Origin: Phialemonium atrogriseum
Lineage: Eukaryota > Ascomycota > Sordariomycetes > Cephalothecales > Cephalothecaceae
DNA length: 64,000 bases
Assembly (NCBI RefSeq): GCF_030411735.1
Contig: NW_026848139.1
Coordinates: 1,674,001-1,738,000, forward strand
Direction: 5' to 3'
Position 1 is the first letter of the stretch. Each line of letters opens with the position of its first letter. The notes under the pieces are model-generated. The model did not search any database. It was given only the letters and a program-made list of their open reading frames with translations, and had not been told where the DNA came from. The position numbers were made by a program, and so were the translations under genes. This document shows positions 53,070 to 64,000 of the stretch, one piece after another.

Positions 53070-56000
53070 TTACGACAAGTGGAAGGCCCCTTGGCCTTCC
53101 TTGATGGCGGTGAAGAGTTGCTTCTGCATCGTCTTGAGGTCGCTGTAGTCGGGCAGCTTGAGGTAGTTGACGCACGTCATCACACTCGGCAGATAATCGT
53201 CCGAGCTGTAAGGCGCCTCGCTCGGTTTGCATACGACTGTGAACATCGGGGTCAAGCTCTTGAAGCCTAAGCAAAGCCGTTAGCATCGTCGTCTGACCAT
53301 CATCAACAACAAACGTGAGTTGAAAAAGTGACTCACCGCCAATAGGGAGTTTGGGACTTCCAGTAGTAAACTGAAGGAAATCGCGACGCTGGGTAGGTGT
53401 GAGTTCGCTCATTGTCTGAAGAAGGTTCTTCACGCTCTTGCTGTCCATGTTGAAGCCGTGGTCGGCCTTGACCGAGTCCATCAAAGCTGGGACCATGTTA
53501 GTAAAAAAGATTGAGATATTACGGAAAGATTCCCGCCTGAGAATAGGGGGGTGACAACATACTCTCAAGGCTCCAGTCCTCCTCAATCCTCCCGAAGAGG
53601 GTACACAGCTCGTCAGGGGTGAAAGCACTCAGGGCCGGGTACGGGAACACCTGTGAGAAACCCGCCCGGAAAGCGTCTACCTGTTGACGAACGCCGCTGC
53701 CCAAGGTCATGTCAATAACCTTCTCTAGGTAAAGATCGACGTTGTCAATGGTAAGCCTCTGCTGGGAACCATTCGGGACGAGCTCGATTTCGGGAAAGCC
53801 GGGTAGGGTGAAGTCCAAGTAGAGATCATCGATCCGCGTGTTGCCGATGACGATATTCTCCGTGTCCGCAACCTTCTGGGCCGGCATGCGCGAGGGGTCC
53901 TCGCAGATCTCTTTCTTAGCCATAGCAAACTTCTTGATCGTCATCAAGGACCTGCCGAGTCCCAGATCGACCGCCTTGACCGCCCCGAGAGATGGCCGAA
54001 CACCAGATGTCCCGTCTCCGATACGGAAGAAGATAGGGTTGAAGTTGATGTCGATGATGCGGGAATCGATCATCGACCTTGCGACGAACTTGCCCAGCAT
54101 CTTGAAGAGCTGGAGGATCTTCTCGCCATCTTCAGAAGCAGATTGCTCCTCGCTCAGAGGTCGCGGAAACAGTCCATTCGGTCCAGAGACAAACTCGTCC
54201 CCGTGGTTCGGGTCCGTGTCTCGCCAAAGTTTCAGCTTCTTCTTGGAAAACTCCTTCGACACGGTCGAATAGAACTCCAGGGTGGGCCCAAGACCAGTGC
54301 CGACCTCCTCGAAATACTCGACCTCGAGAATGCTCTGGGAGGCGCCATACAGCTCCATAACCTTTACGGCCGATTCAAGTATCTTAGACCGCGAGATGCG
54401 GACCTTCTGTCGCTGGAGACGCCCGAGGAACGGCCTCTCATCACGACGGTCGCGCCGAGACTCGTCCTGAGACTGCGCATTCTGCCACCTAGTCATCGAC
54501 CTCGCGTAGCCGAACGAGGTGGACTGGAGGAACAGATGACGCGTCTCGAATGGGAAGAGGAACGGGTAGAGCCTAGCGAGATCCTCGCTCCAGCTCGGGA
54601 GGCAATTGCTCGCCACGATCAGAGGCTCTTCGAGCTGACGGTTCAGCTTGGCGGTGAGCTTCGTGTTCACAAACTGGGACAAGGGCTCGGCATTGAGCTT
54701 CAATGTCTCCTTATTCTCTACGAGCACGTCATCGATGTTCGCATTCAGATCATGCAACATCCTGAGCAGCCTCAGGATGGATGCCGTGGTGGGATGCTTT
54801 GCGAGCGACCCAGGAGTGTCGCCCTCCTCCGTTTCCGCTGCCCCATCGAGGGAGGTGTTGAAGGCGATGGACTCGGCCGGCGGCGGACCAGGCACACGCC
54901 TGAACTTTATTGGGTGCGTCCCGGTCCAGATATTGGCTCGCAAATGTTCATCAGAGGATAGATGGGACTTGTGGACCGCGCGGTAGATGGTCGTCTCATT
55001 TGGAACGGGTTTCCCGTTGATGCTAAACTCAATGTGCCAGTCCTGAGGAACGGCTCGCATGGCCGCGGCGTAAGACATCGGCCGGGACGACGTCGAAGGT
55101 GAAGGCGTGCTTTGCAGCGCAGCCGCGAGAGCACTGCTTCGACTAGGCAAAGCAGCCGCGGAACGACCCTGCGACGGTGTGGGGACGCGGGTGCCGTCCT
55201 CTTTGCGCGCGGTTATCCTACCACCTGCGGCAACCTCGAGGTTGACCGCCGAAGGATCCGGGGTTGGGGCGTCGTCCATGCCCTCGTCAAGATCTCGGAC
55301 CATACTGAGGGCACCTTCTTCGGTATCACCCATGTCTTCGTCGTCGTCTTCGTCGGACATCTCTTTCTCATCCGCACACTCCAGTGCATTCTCCAAAACC
55401 CCATCCTCCGGTGGAGGCATGGGCGGAGCTGCTCCCTCAGAAGCCTGCTGTCGACGACTCGATCTTCGCAGCCCCCCCGCCTTTTGTCGGGCCGAGGACG
55501 GCTCCGGGGTCGAGGGAGCGTCGGACACAGGATAGGACCTGGATTTTGATTTACGTGACGAGCTCGAGCCCGAGGCTTGGGGTGGGGCTGGAGGCGGGGG
55601 CCCTGGAGTCGAATTGCTGGCAGGCGGGAAGGGTCTCTCAGCCATACGGGCCGCAGCGGCACTCAGCGGAAGCCCGGCAGTCCCAGCCATGGCGGCAAGG
55701 GCCCGCGACACGGCATCGGCCCTCCTAGAGCCACGGGGCCGCTCGGATAAGCTGATACGGGGCCTCAGGTAGTCGTCGAGCGACTTGAAAGTCGTGATGG
55801 CGTGGATCGAGACCATGATGTTCCGGTACGGTTTGGGAATATCCGAGTCGTCATCGGCTATCAGCTTCAGACGTATCTGTTTCGCCAACATCGACGCCGC
55901 ACTGCTCCGATTGCCGTCAAAGGCGTTCTGGTGAACAGTCATGACCTCAAAATGCTCAGATCGGCCCAAAAGATCTTGTAACTTGTGAACCAGTATGCTG

Positions 56001-59000
56001 AAAGGGGTGGCTGGCGAATCGGCAGTCGCAGTCTTGGGCCTCGACTGCACAGAGTATCCCATAAATACTTGTAGGAAGGCAGATTGCGCCGCCGTTGCAA
56101 GCCCTTCATCCGGATTGTTGAAGACTTCTTCAAGGACTCGGACGACACTCGATGCCAGGAGCTCGGCACTTGTGACGCTCTCCAGGACATCGGCGTCAAA
56201 GTACGATGCCAACTGCTTGAAGAGATTGAGGCCCCTGTCCTGCGCTAGATTGCCCGAGGTGCGCTGGAGGTAGAACGACTCGATTTCAGAGGCAAGAGTT
56301 GACAAGTCGGCCAAGATCTTTGTAGCCTTTTTCTTCATGGCCTTACCATGCTTCTCCGTTTCATGCTTTTCCAGGAATTTCTTGGCAAGATCGGAGATTA
56401 TCGCCTTCATGGAAGGGCTTTCGGCCGCGACGTAACGTCTAGGGGGCCCGTCGATAGACATAGTTGAGCCTTCGGTACTAACCGGAGAGGCAGAGAGGTC
56501 GTCTGGATGGGGTTCATTCTCGGCATCGTTCTCCTCCTCGTTCTCGTTCTCTTCTTCGTCATCATTCTCGTCATCCGAAGATTGGTGAGACTGATCATCA
56601 GCATCAACCTCATCATCCGAGTCTTCGTGCTCAGACGACTGATCATCTGAATCAGCAGTGGGCCGATGTTGCGCCCCGTCTTCTTGGGGTTCCTCTGATG
56701 TGGGCTTCGGCTCAGCTTCAATCTCCTCAGTAGCAAGCTTTGTGATTTCAGTTATGACGCCTTCGCGGTAGAGCTGATATCGATAGATATTATCTAGGCG
56801 GCTCATCAACAGCTCGGTGGCGTTCAAGGCATGCATAACAAGGGAGGGATGGTCTTGCTGAGACAGGATAGAGGCGAGAAACGAGGCATATGGGACAGTC
56901 TTGAGTGCTTCCGTAAGTATGTCCTTGTCCAGGTTCGAGAGCATTTTAAGTTGCGCCGTCAGCACCTTTTGACGAACGCCGAGGTTGACGGTACTCGAGA
57001 AAGCGTCTGTTAGGGTAGGAAAGAGGATGAGGGCAAAGTGCCGGACCTCGTCTTTACACCCTTCGAGCAGCTCAACACGCTTCTCGTTCGAGGACTTCTT
57101 AGGGGCCCCGGGCCCAAGCGACGACGGAGTGATCGGTCCCGCTGGCGGACTCGCCTCCATCCCTACCAAAGACTCTCCAGAGACAGGATCAGCGGCTCTG
57201 GGGAGGCTGGGGAGAAGTTCACAGATGACGTTGAGAGTCTCGAGGATCTGCTCGCGTGGCCTGTGGATCAGGGCCTGCATGATCAGGACGCTGTCCAGCT
57301 TCGAGGCGACATCATCTGTCCCGCTTGGAGGAGACACCCCTGTGAGGATCTGGTAAAGTGTCTCGACCACGTTCATCTTGAAGAGCTCGGCGGACAGGCG
57401 AGGGCTGGCACGAGCCGTGAAGGCCAAGACGCGAATGAACTGGGTGTGGATGTTGGGGCCTATGAGGTTGGTTGTTCCCGGGAGAAGCAGGCGCAGAACC
57501 GCCTTCAGTAGGTCAACGCTCACAAGCTCCTCCAACTTTGTCGGGCGGTACTTGAAACTCTCGACGATGCGCGAGACGCAGAGCGAAGCTTGCTCGACAA
57601 CCTTCTGATCGTTACTGCCGAGAACATTCAGAAGAGTAGGCATAACTTCCCGGATCACGGGGAAGGAGTCGTCGGGAATGTTGCGGCAGCAGTTGGCAGC
57701 AGTCGTCACGGCTACTCTCTGCGTGCTGGTTGCGAAGAACTCGAGGTATGAGAGGCAGGCAGTGAGGCCACCCTCACGGACGATGCTGGTGGGATACTCG
57801 ACCGAGATCTTCTCAAGAGTGCTCAGTGCCTGCTCTGCAAGGTCGATGAACGATATCTCTAGAAGCTTCTGACAGAGCACGGGGACAGCTCCACCATATA
57901 CGACGTTGGCTGTGCTCGCAGGTAGAGCCTCCATTAGATTAGCTAGAGAGCGGCATGCCAAAAGCATTATCTCTGGATTCTCCTCGCCCGTGAGCTCGTT
58001 AGGCTGCATCAGGCTCACCAGCTCCTTCACAAAGGCGTCGGGAGAAAAGTGCCCCGATAGGTTATCCTCGTTAGATACCAGCAGAAGTTCCGATAGCTCC
58101 TGAAGTGCGATGAGCTGGATGGACGGCTCTTCTTTCTGGCGCAAGTTGGTGAGAATCTCGCGTAGCCTTGACGAGGTTCCTGACATCATGCCTGTTAGCG
58201 CCCGGAGAGCGCCGGCAAAGGGATGTCCTGAACCGCCGTGTCCTCCAAACCCTCCGAAAGGGTCGTCGTCTTCATCGTCATACGGATGCTCATCCTCGTC
58301 AAGTAGGTCATCATCGTCGACAGGATGTTCACCGGGCGGAGGTGGAGGCGGCGGGGCGATGTCTTTCTCAGGATCGTCGGTTCCTGTCATGACTGTATCC
58401 TGGTCTTGTGTATTGTTGTAGGACATCTTTGATCGGCGACCGGAACTCGATCTCGCAGCCGACTCTTCTGCTACGGGATTCGATGAGAATTGAGTTCGGG
58501 GTAGAGGGGGAAGGAGAAATGACATACCTTGGCCGTTCTGCACATTCTTCTTCTGTCGGCCTGATCGCCGGCTCGACGATGCCGAAGGAACACTTTCCGG
58601 TGGATTAGCAGGTCCTGCGAGGGGTCTATTCCAAGGTTAACGGGCGAACACACACAGAGAGAGAGAGGGTGTGGAGAAGCCGAGACATACTCAGAGCTTG
58701 ACATAGTCGCGGGAGCCTTGCCCTTCCTTCGGCGAGTTATGGCAGATGGTGCCGGTGGTTGTGAAGTTGGGGGTGGAGGAGGCGGAGGAGGAGGAGGCTG
58801 CGTCACCCTCTGTCGCTTAGATCGGCGAGTTGTAGACGGCTGCTCCGGAGATGCCCGCGGAGAGCCTGACACTGCAGGGTTCTTACGCTTCTTTGTCGGC
58901 GGCGGAATGGGAGTGGACGTGGCAGGTGCAGCTGTCGAGGAACTTGATGACGCTGCCTGGCTGGCTGCTTGGCGGGCTGCCGCGCGGGTGATTCTAGGCG

Positions 59001-59004
59001 ACAT
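53070..59004 (-). CDS. ufd4: HECT E3 ubiquitin ligase, UFD4/TRIP12 type
   Basis: Exons 59004-58691, 58625-58528, 58470-53563, 53486-53337 and 53266-53070, 1888 aa. The N-terminus has basic clusters (KKRKNP, RRSKRQR) and a proline run. An armadillo-repeat region lies at about 260-700 (LQELSELLLVSNEDNLSGHF onward). A Ser/Asp/Glu-rich acidic segment follows, then a conserved WWE-less middle region, and the C-terminal HECT domain (LEVEYFEEVGTGLGPTLEFY, NGLFPRPL, FKMLGKFVARSMID, GFPEIELVPNG). The catalytic Cys is about residue 1855 in LPSVMTCVNYLKLPDYS. Ufd4/TRIP12 ligases extend ubiquitin chains on ubiquitin-fusion and N-degron substrates. Splicing of the last two introns is required to reach the catalytic Cys. 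The 57-nt second intron keeps frame with no stop. Confidence 0.94.
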
Positions 59005-60242
59005 GAGTGAATATGTGGTCCTGGGAGAACATCAAGGAGGAGTGTGTAAAGTTGTTGGGAGAGGGGCGAGATGAGAGGAAGGTGGCTGCGGTTTTGAAGA
59101 AGAGAGTGTTTGTTGGGTTTTCGATGTCAACTAGCGGGGACAATATTTCCATGTGCCTTGCATCCTCAGGACTAACGGCATGCAGATGTTCGATAAGCGA
59201 TAAGTGCTGGCGTTATCTTCCTCTGCATTATTTTTTGTTCCTCTCTCTCTTTTTTTTGTAAACCCCCAAGGGTTCGTTTGCTCTAGACCGTGGCGAGGGA
59301 AGATGAGGATTTGGGGGTTGGGTTCTGATATCGGGACCAGACGGGGGCTGAAGAAAGAAAGGCGGGATGGAAGGTTTAAGAAAATTGTGGTGGGGGGAAA
59401 TGATGTATGTACCTTGTCGAATACGATGTATGCGAGGCAGGAGAAGTGAATGTCGAAGAAGAAGGCGTGGCCGAGGCCGGTTCAGTCGCTGAAGAGGATG
59501 CAGTCGGAGGCAGGCGCACTGGGTGATCGTTATCGACAGCCGATCTGGAGCGCGGATGGCCTGTGGAGCTTCGGTCTGCCATGGATTACGCCATGAGGCA
59601 GGCGGCGGCTGGCGGGTGATCTGATCGGACGGCCGAGAGGAAGGCGGACTGGTCCGAAGATGATTCAGGGGTCAAAGGTCGACAAACTGGTATTCTGTGG
59701 TGTGGTTTCGCTGCCACAGGACGATGATGGCGGCATATGTGATGGGAGGATGTATGAGCAAAAGGGAGGCCCAGAACAGGAGCCTCAGGATGGGGGTTTA
59801 ATTGAAGACGTGATATGGAACGCTAAACTCTAGGTGTCCCGCTCAACCGTTCCACTGCCGATCCACACAGTCCAACGACTCAAGGTTCAGTTGACAGGCA
59901 GGCGGCAAAGTCTCCACTCTTCAGCTTATTCAGCAAACGCCGTTTTCCGTTTCCGTCCACAGCATCGCGGCCCCGTTTCAGTGTGCCCGTGCACCACCTA
60001 TTTTAACTTCATCTGGAGTCACTGGAATAGTCACGTGGTGGCTTCGGATAAGATGATGTGGGGCTCCAGTTTATCACCAATGCCGCCATCCATATGCTCG
60101 CTTTCCTTCGGCTCAAGTCCACTCTGTCCCCAGCACTTTAGAACAAGAGATCCCCAGATGGATGCAAAGTTTAGGAGGAAAAAGCATTCCTTGACCTTCA
60201 AGTCAAATTTTCCTACTCATAGTGATCAATTGTGTCCTCGCA
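59005..60242. promoter_or_regulatory. Divergent promoter, UFD4 / BCKDH E1-alpha
   Basis: 1.24 kb without a supported gene. A CACGTG hexamer is at 60032-60037, about 205 bp upstream of the BCKDH ATG. The + frame 59834-60385 is chance coding overlapping the leader. Confidence 0.4.
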
Positions 60243-61682
60243 ATGAAGATCTGCCTGCAGAACCTCCATTCAACCCTTCGTCCCCGCGGCCTGCGACGGC
60301 GTCATGTCCACAGCCAACTGTTCCCTGGCCTTCTGCCCGTCTCAGGTCAAGGCCGCCGCGCAAGCTCACTGTCCCAACGGCCTGACTCGAACCATGTAGC
60401 CTTCCCGGGCGCCGTCAAGTCTGCCTTTGGCAACACCATGAAGTTCGAGCACCCATCGTCCTACCCCGCTCTGCCGACCTACCGGGCAGTCGACCAGCAT
60501 GGGGTCGTCGTTGATCCCTCCTTCAAGCCCGACTTGACCGACGAGCAGGTTGTCAAGCTGTACCGCGACATGTTGACTGTCAGTATAATGGACGTCATCA
60601 TGTTTGACTCCCAGCGCCAAGGCCGATTGAGCTTCTACATGGTGTCTGCCGGCGAGGAAGCAGTTTGCGTGGGCAGTGCGTCGGCGTTGGCCAAGGAGGA
60701 CGTAGTATTCTGCCAATATCGTGAGCAGGGAGTGTTTGCGCAGAGGGGGTACAAGCTGTCCGACTTCATGAACCAACTCTTCGCAAACCAGAAGGATCCG
60801 GGCAAGGGAAGGAGTATGCCAGTACATTATGGAAGCAAGGAACTGAATATTGTAAGTCCAATGTTTCTGAACAAAGGGCCACTACCCTTGGGGCTAACTC
60901 GGAGACAGCATACAATCTCTTCGCCGCTTGCCACGCAGCTGCCACAGGCGTCAGGGGCAGCATATGCGCTCAAGCTTCAGCGGTTGCAGGATCCCTCTAT
61001 ACCGCCTCGGGTTGTTGCTGCCTACTTCGGTGAAGGGGCGGCAAGTGAAGGAGATTTCCACGCGGCATTGAACATGGCTGCGACTCGGTCGTGCCCGGTG
61101 ATATTCATCTGCCGCAATAACGGCTACGCTATTTCGACCCCGACGCTAGAGCAATATCGAGGTGATGGAATCGCGAGCAGGGGTGTCGGGTACGGTATCG
61201 AAACCATCCGAGTCGATGGTAATGATTTCTGGGCGGTCAGGGAGGCAACAAAGAGGGCCCGGGAGCTGGCTTTGGAAGACGGCGGTAAACCGGTCCTGAT
61301 GGAGGCCATGACATACCGTGTGAGCCATCACAGCACTTCGGACGATTCATTCGCCTACCGAGCGAAAGTGGAGGTGGAAGACTGGAAGAGGAGGGACAAC
61401 CCAATTGCCAGGCTGCGGAAATGGATGGAGGCCAAGGGATGCTGGGACGAGAAGATGGAGAAAGAGGCTCGCGAGAGCATAAGAAGGGATATTCTGAAGG
61501 CGTTCTCTGAGGCGGAAAGGGAGAAGAAGCCACCGATCCGAGCAATGTTCGAGGATGTGTACGAGGACTTGACACCCGATATCAAGTCCCAGATGGAGGA
61601 GCTCAGGGACCATCTCGAGAGATACCCGGCCGAGTATGATCTCGGGGACTTTGAAGGAGGTAGTGATAGCCTAAAGCCATAG
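60243..61682 (+). CDS. 2-oxoisovalerate (branched-chain) dehydrogenase E1 alpha, mitochondrial
   Basis: Exons 60243-60851 and 60909-61682, phase 0, 460 aa. The N-terminus is Arg/Leu/Ser-rich without acids (MKICLQNLHSTLRPRGLRRR), a mitochondrial presequence. The core has FYMVSAGEEAVCVGSA, CQYREQGVF, the thiamine-diphosphate motif GEGAASEGDFHAAL ending at CRNNGYAISTP, and the phospho-loop YRVSHHSTSDDS. In the animal enzyme a Ser in that loop is the site of inactivation by BCKDH kinase. With E1-beta, E2 and E3 it decarboxylates the oxoacids of valine, leucine and isoleucine. The loop sequence separates it clearly from pyruvate dehydrogenase E1 alpha. Regulation by phosphorylation here is inferred from that conservation. 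Confidence 0.93.
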   Translation: MKICLQNLHSTLRPRGLRRRHVHSQLFPGLLPVSGQGRRASSLSQRPDSNHVAFPGAVKSAFGNTMKFEHPSSYPALPTYRAVDQHGVVVDPSFKPDLTDEQVVKLYRDMLTVSIMDVIMFDSQRQGRLSFYMVSAGEEAVCVGSASALAKEDVVFCQYREQGVFAQRGYKLSDFMNQLFANQKDPGKGRSMPVHYGSKELNIVSPMFLNKGPLPLGLTRRQHTISSPLATQLPQASGAAYALKLQRLQDPSIPPRVVAAYFGEGAASEGDFHAALNMAATRSCPVIFICRNNGYAISTPTLEQYRGDGIASRGVGYGIETIRVDGNDFWAVREATKRARELALEDGGKPVLMEAMTYRVSHHSTSDDSFAYRAKVEVEDWKRRDNPIARLRKWMEAKGCWDEKMEKEARESIRRDILKAFSEAEREKKPPIRAMFEDVYEDLTPDIKSQMEELRDHLERYPAEYDLGDFEGGSDSLKP

Positions 61683-62082
61683 GCAACACACGAGAGGAAA
61701 ACCAAAACTGAAGTAATTTGTGTGTTCATATTGCCCCCCTTCATCAAGGTGAGAGTTAGATGCCTGGGGTAGGTTGCTGGGTCGACTTGACTTGTAACTT
61801 GTACAAGGTGTTGACAGGTATCGTGTATCATCGAAACCCTGAGACCGCATGTCGAGGTAGGTATAAACAATGAGTGAATCATTTTCCCTTTTGTCGAAAA
61901 CAAAACCTTTGCACAACCCATATCCCAAACAGAGACAAACCAGATCCTCCCAAGCAACACTCTTCCATCACCACCCCAATATCCCATCATCCTGACCCTC
62001 TTAAGAACAACCAACGAACATCACTTATTACCGGCGATAAGACTCGCAGAATCAAGATCAAGAAATCGGCCTGTGATACGCC
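61683..62082. other. Intergenic downstream of BCKDH E1-alpha
   Basis: 400 bp of A-rich DNA before the small membrane ORF; minus-strand ORFs here are chance frames. Confidence 0.35.
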
Positions 62083-62226
62083 ATGCGTCCAAGCGGCAAA
62101 ATCATACTTGCGGTCTGCTGTGTATTTGCAGTTATCGCGATCGCTTCTTACTATTTGAGAAAACATATCCTCCAGGCCGCCGTGGCGGTCCGAAAAGCCA
62201 GGGACGAAGAAACGTCCTCGGTCTAA
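62083..62226 (+). CDS. Small single-pass membrane protein candidate (47 aa)
   Basis: A 47-codon ORF beginning MRPSGKIILAVCC, with one strong hydrophobic helix at about residues 7-22 (IILAVCCVFAVIAIAS) preceded by Lys. Then comes a basic amphipathic stretch (YYLRKHILQAAVAVRKARDE) and the acidic end EETSSV. Positive charges flank the helix on both sides. It resembles short mitochondrial or ER membrane proteins that are usually missed, but I recognise no family. It sits in the gap between BCKDH E1-alpha and COQ5. It could be chance: at this length random ORFs are common, and the hydrophobic helix is the only support. Confidence 0.35.
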   Translation: MRPSGKIILAVCCVFAVIAIASYYLRKHILQAAVAVRKARDEETSSV

Positions 62227-62553
62227 GGTATGGGAGTTCCCCCCTAAATTGAGGTCCTAGAGCAATGGCACGCGAATAGAGTCGAAGCTATCGTCTGCGC
62301 GAACCTTTGCTGTCCAGGCTCATATATCAGAGACCCAAAACGGGACAATCATCTTGAACCTCCGTTTTTTGGTCCCCACTCCCCATCCCGTACCCCTCAG
62401 CGACGGATACCAGCTTCCCCACACGAGGCTGGGGCTGAGCCACACTCACTAGCCACATGCGCGATGCAGAATTCCTCAGCCTTCTGGTGGACTGACGACC
62501 TTTTTTTTTTTGGCAGGACCTACTCGAGCTCACGACGCAGCCAATTCCTCGAC
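62227..62553. promoter_or_regulatory. COQ5 promoter and leader
   Basis: 327 bp. A CCTTTTTTTTTTTGGCAG stretch ending at about 62516 looks like a 3' splice site and could end a leader intron. Confidence 0.4.
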
Positions 62554-63710
62554 ATGGCTGCCCGTCCTGCTGCCCGGCGGGCTCTCCGCTCAGTGAGCGC
62601 CCCTCTCCAGTCTCGCAACCCGAAAATGACCCGATCCTTCTCCCATGCAACCCAATTTCGGGCCGCAGCAACCGACAGCGCGCGGGACCCGTCAAGGAAG
62701 ACGCACTTTGGCTACGAGACGGTGACCGAGGCGGAGAAGCAGGAACGTGTGGCCGGTGTCTTCACCAGCGTGGCCGAGTCGTACGACCGCATGAATGACC
62801 TAATGTCGTTTGGCTGGCATCGGGTGTGGAAGTAAGCAACGACGCCCCTTCCATTTGTCAGCAGCTTGGATAGCGAGGATGTGAAGAGAAAAGCAAATAG
62901 AAAGAAAATGGGGACGAGGACAGGTTAGCTAACCAAACCGCGCCACCGGCCAACAGGGACCACTTCGTCAGCTCGCTGAACCCGGGCTTCAGCCCCCTCG
63001 GCGCCGACGCGTCCACGCGCGGCCCGCAGCACATCCTCGACATCGCCGGCGGCACGGGCGACATCGCCTTCCGGCACCTGCGGCACGCGCACGTGCTTAA
63101 TAACAACCCCTCGGTGCGCGTCACCATCTCGGACATCAACCCGGCCATGCTCTCCGTGGGCAAGCAGCGCTCCGAGACCCTGCCCGCGAGCCAGCAGGCC
63201 GCGCTGACCTTCCTCGAGGCCAACGCCGAGGACCTGACGCGGACCAAGCCCCTCTCGCAGACCACGACCACGACCACGACTACGACCGGCACAGACCCCA
63301 TCCCCCCCACTTCGGGAATCCCATCCAACTCAGTCGACCTCTACACCGTCGCCTTCGGCATCCGCAACTTCAGCAACATCCCCGCGGCCCTTCTCGAGGC
63401 CCACCGCGTCCTCAAGCCGGGCGGCGTCTTCGCCTGCCTCGAGTTCGGCAAGACCGACGCCTCGGGCATCCCGCTCCTCGACACCCTCTACCGCCGCTGG
63501 TCCTTCTCCGCCATCCCCCTGATCGGCCAGCTCGTCGCCGGCGACCGCGACAGCTACCAGTACCTCGTCGAGAGCATCGACCGCTTCCCCCGCCAGGACC
63601 GCTTCCGCGACATGATCGCCGACGCCGGCTTCGCCGTCGCCGGGCGCGGCTGGGAGGACCTCACCGGCGGCGTCGCGGCCATCCACAAGGGGATGAAGCC
63701 CCTGGCCTGA
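62554..63710 (+). CDS. coq5: Mitochondrial C-methyltransferase of ubiquinone synthesis
   Basis: Exons 62554-62831 and 62957-63710, 343 aa. A basic, Ser/Ala-rich presequence (MAARPAARRALRSVSAP) directs it to mitochondria. The UbiE/COQ5 signature is clear: THFGYETVTEAEKQERVAGVF, SVAESYDRMNDLMSFGWHRVWK, motif I ILDIAGGTGDIAFR, VDLYTVAFGIRNFSNIPAAL and RVLKPGGVFACLEFGK. It methylates 2-polyprenyl-6-methoxy-1,4-benzoquinol with S-adenosylmethionine in the coenzyme Q pathway. Two insertions are seen between motif I and the VDLYTVAFGIRN strand: HAHVLNNNPSVR, and a threonine run coded by ACC/ACG repeats (63261-63290). The intron splits the Lys of VWK-DHF. Confidence 0.94.
63261..63290 (+). repeat. 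ACC/ACG trinucleotide repeat encoding polythreonine
   Basis: About ten ACC, ACG or ACT codons in a row inside COQ5, giving a T(9) run. Confidence 0.8.
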
Positions 63711-64000
63711 AAAAGGAAAAGAGAAAAAAAAAACAGGCGGGAAGGTGACGAGATCACACAAGGTGTCTACCGATAGAGGCCTTTTTTAATCCGGGTTTTA
63801 TGGGCTATCCGATTTTTATCGGCTGCTTGGTGGAGAGAAGGAGCGAGACTCGTGGGCAGATGACACCCAGGGAGACTGCATGTACGAACATTTCACTCTA
63901 GAACGGCCAAGGGGGCATCACATCGTTGTACAGTATTAGACAGAAAAACGGGACCAGGGCGTTGGGTTTTTGTACAATAATATCATCCAGCTCTCTCCGT
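63711..64000. other. COQ5 3' region
   Basis: 290 bp to the window edge, with an A-run just after the stop (63722-63733). No further gene visible. Confidence 0.4.

Overview
This window is nuclear DNA from a filamentous ascomycete, most likely a Sordariomycete and plausibly Sordariales. Genes carry one to six introns, mostly 50-120 bp, with GTAAGT/GTATGT-like donors and CAG/TAG acceptors. Proteins match fungal families (Kch1, Ysc84, Met10, fungal Sec3, Ufd4). Coding DNA is GC-rich, and intergenic DNA carries scattered TACCTAGGTA-like motifs. I saw no prophage, CRISPR array, insertion sequence, rRNA or secondary-metabolite backbone gene. The exact species cannot be read from the sequence.

Layout, left to right: 3' part of an MDM1/SNX13-type PXA-RGS-PX protein (+); two-RRM SR/RGG RNA-binding protein with a 6-nt microexon (+); Ure2-like GST (-); methionine-R-sulfoxide reductase (-); SMAP/Age2-like ArfGAP (+); Sft1-like Qc-SNARE (-); SYLF-SH3 protein of the Ysc84/Lsb3 family (+); an unrecognised repeat-rich orphan protein (+); C3HC zinc-finger protein (-); kinase-fold protein lacking key catalytic residues (-); histidine phosphatase (+); Kch1-like K+ transport protein (+); a decayed GH13 alpha-glucosidase (-); Kv-beta-like aldo-keto reductase (+); P1B copper ATPase (+); sulfite reductase alpha subunit MET10 (+); DmpA-type S58 peptidase (-); mitochondrial hydroxyacid-oxoacid transhydrogenase (+); exocyst SEC3 (-); nuclear ASCH/PUA-like protein (-); UFD4/TRIP12 HECT ligase (-); branched-chain 2-oxoacid dehydrogenase E1-alpha (+); a short single-pass membrane ORF (+); and COQ5 (+).

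The genes do not form one pathway. The layout is ordinary housekeeping synteny with several divergent promoter pairs (MsrB/ArfGAP, Sft1/Ysc84, kinase/phosphatase, GH13/AKR, S58/HOT, UFD4/BCKDH). Loose themes recur: vesicle traffic and membrane contact (MDM1, ArfGAP, SFT1, YSC84, SEC3), sulfur and redox chemistry (MsrB, GST, MET10), and mitochondrial metabolism (HOT, BCKDH, COQ5).

Gene models were assembled by hand from reading frames, splice consensus and family alignment from memory; exon joins are in the evidence fields. The most interesting items are the 6-nt microexon, the orphan double-repeat protein, the pseudokinase with a Cys/His cluster, and the GH13 pseudogene that has lost conserved region IV. 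I found no convincing new multi-gene system.
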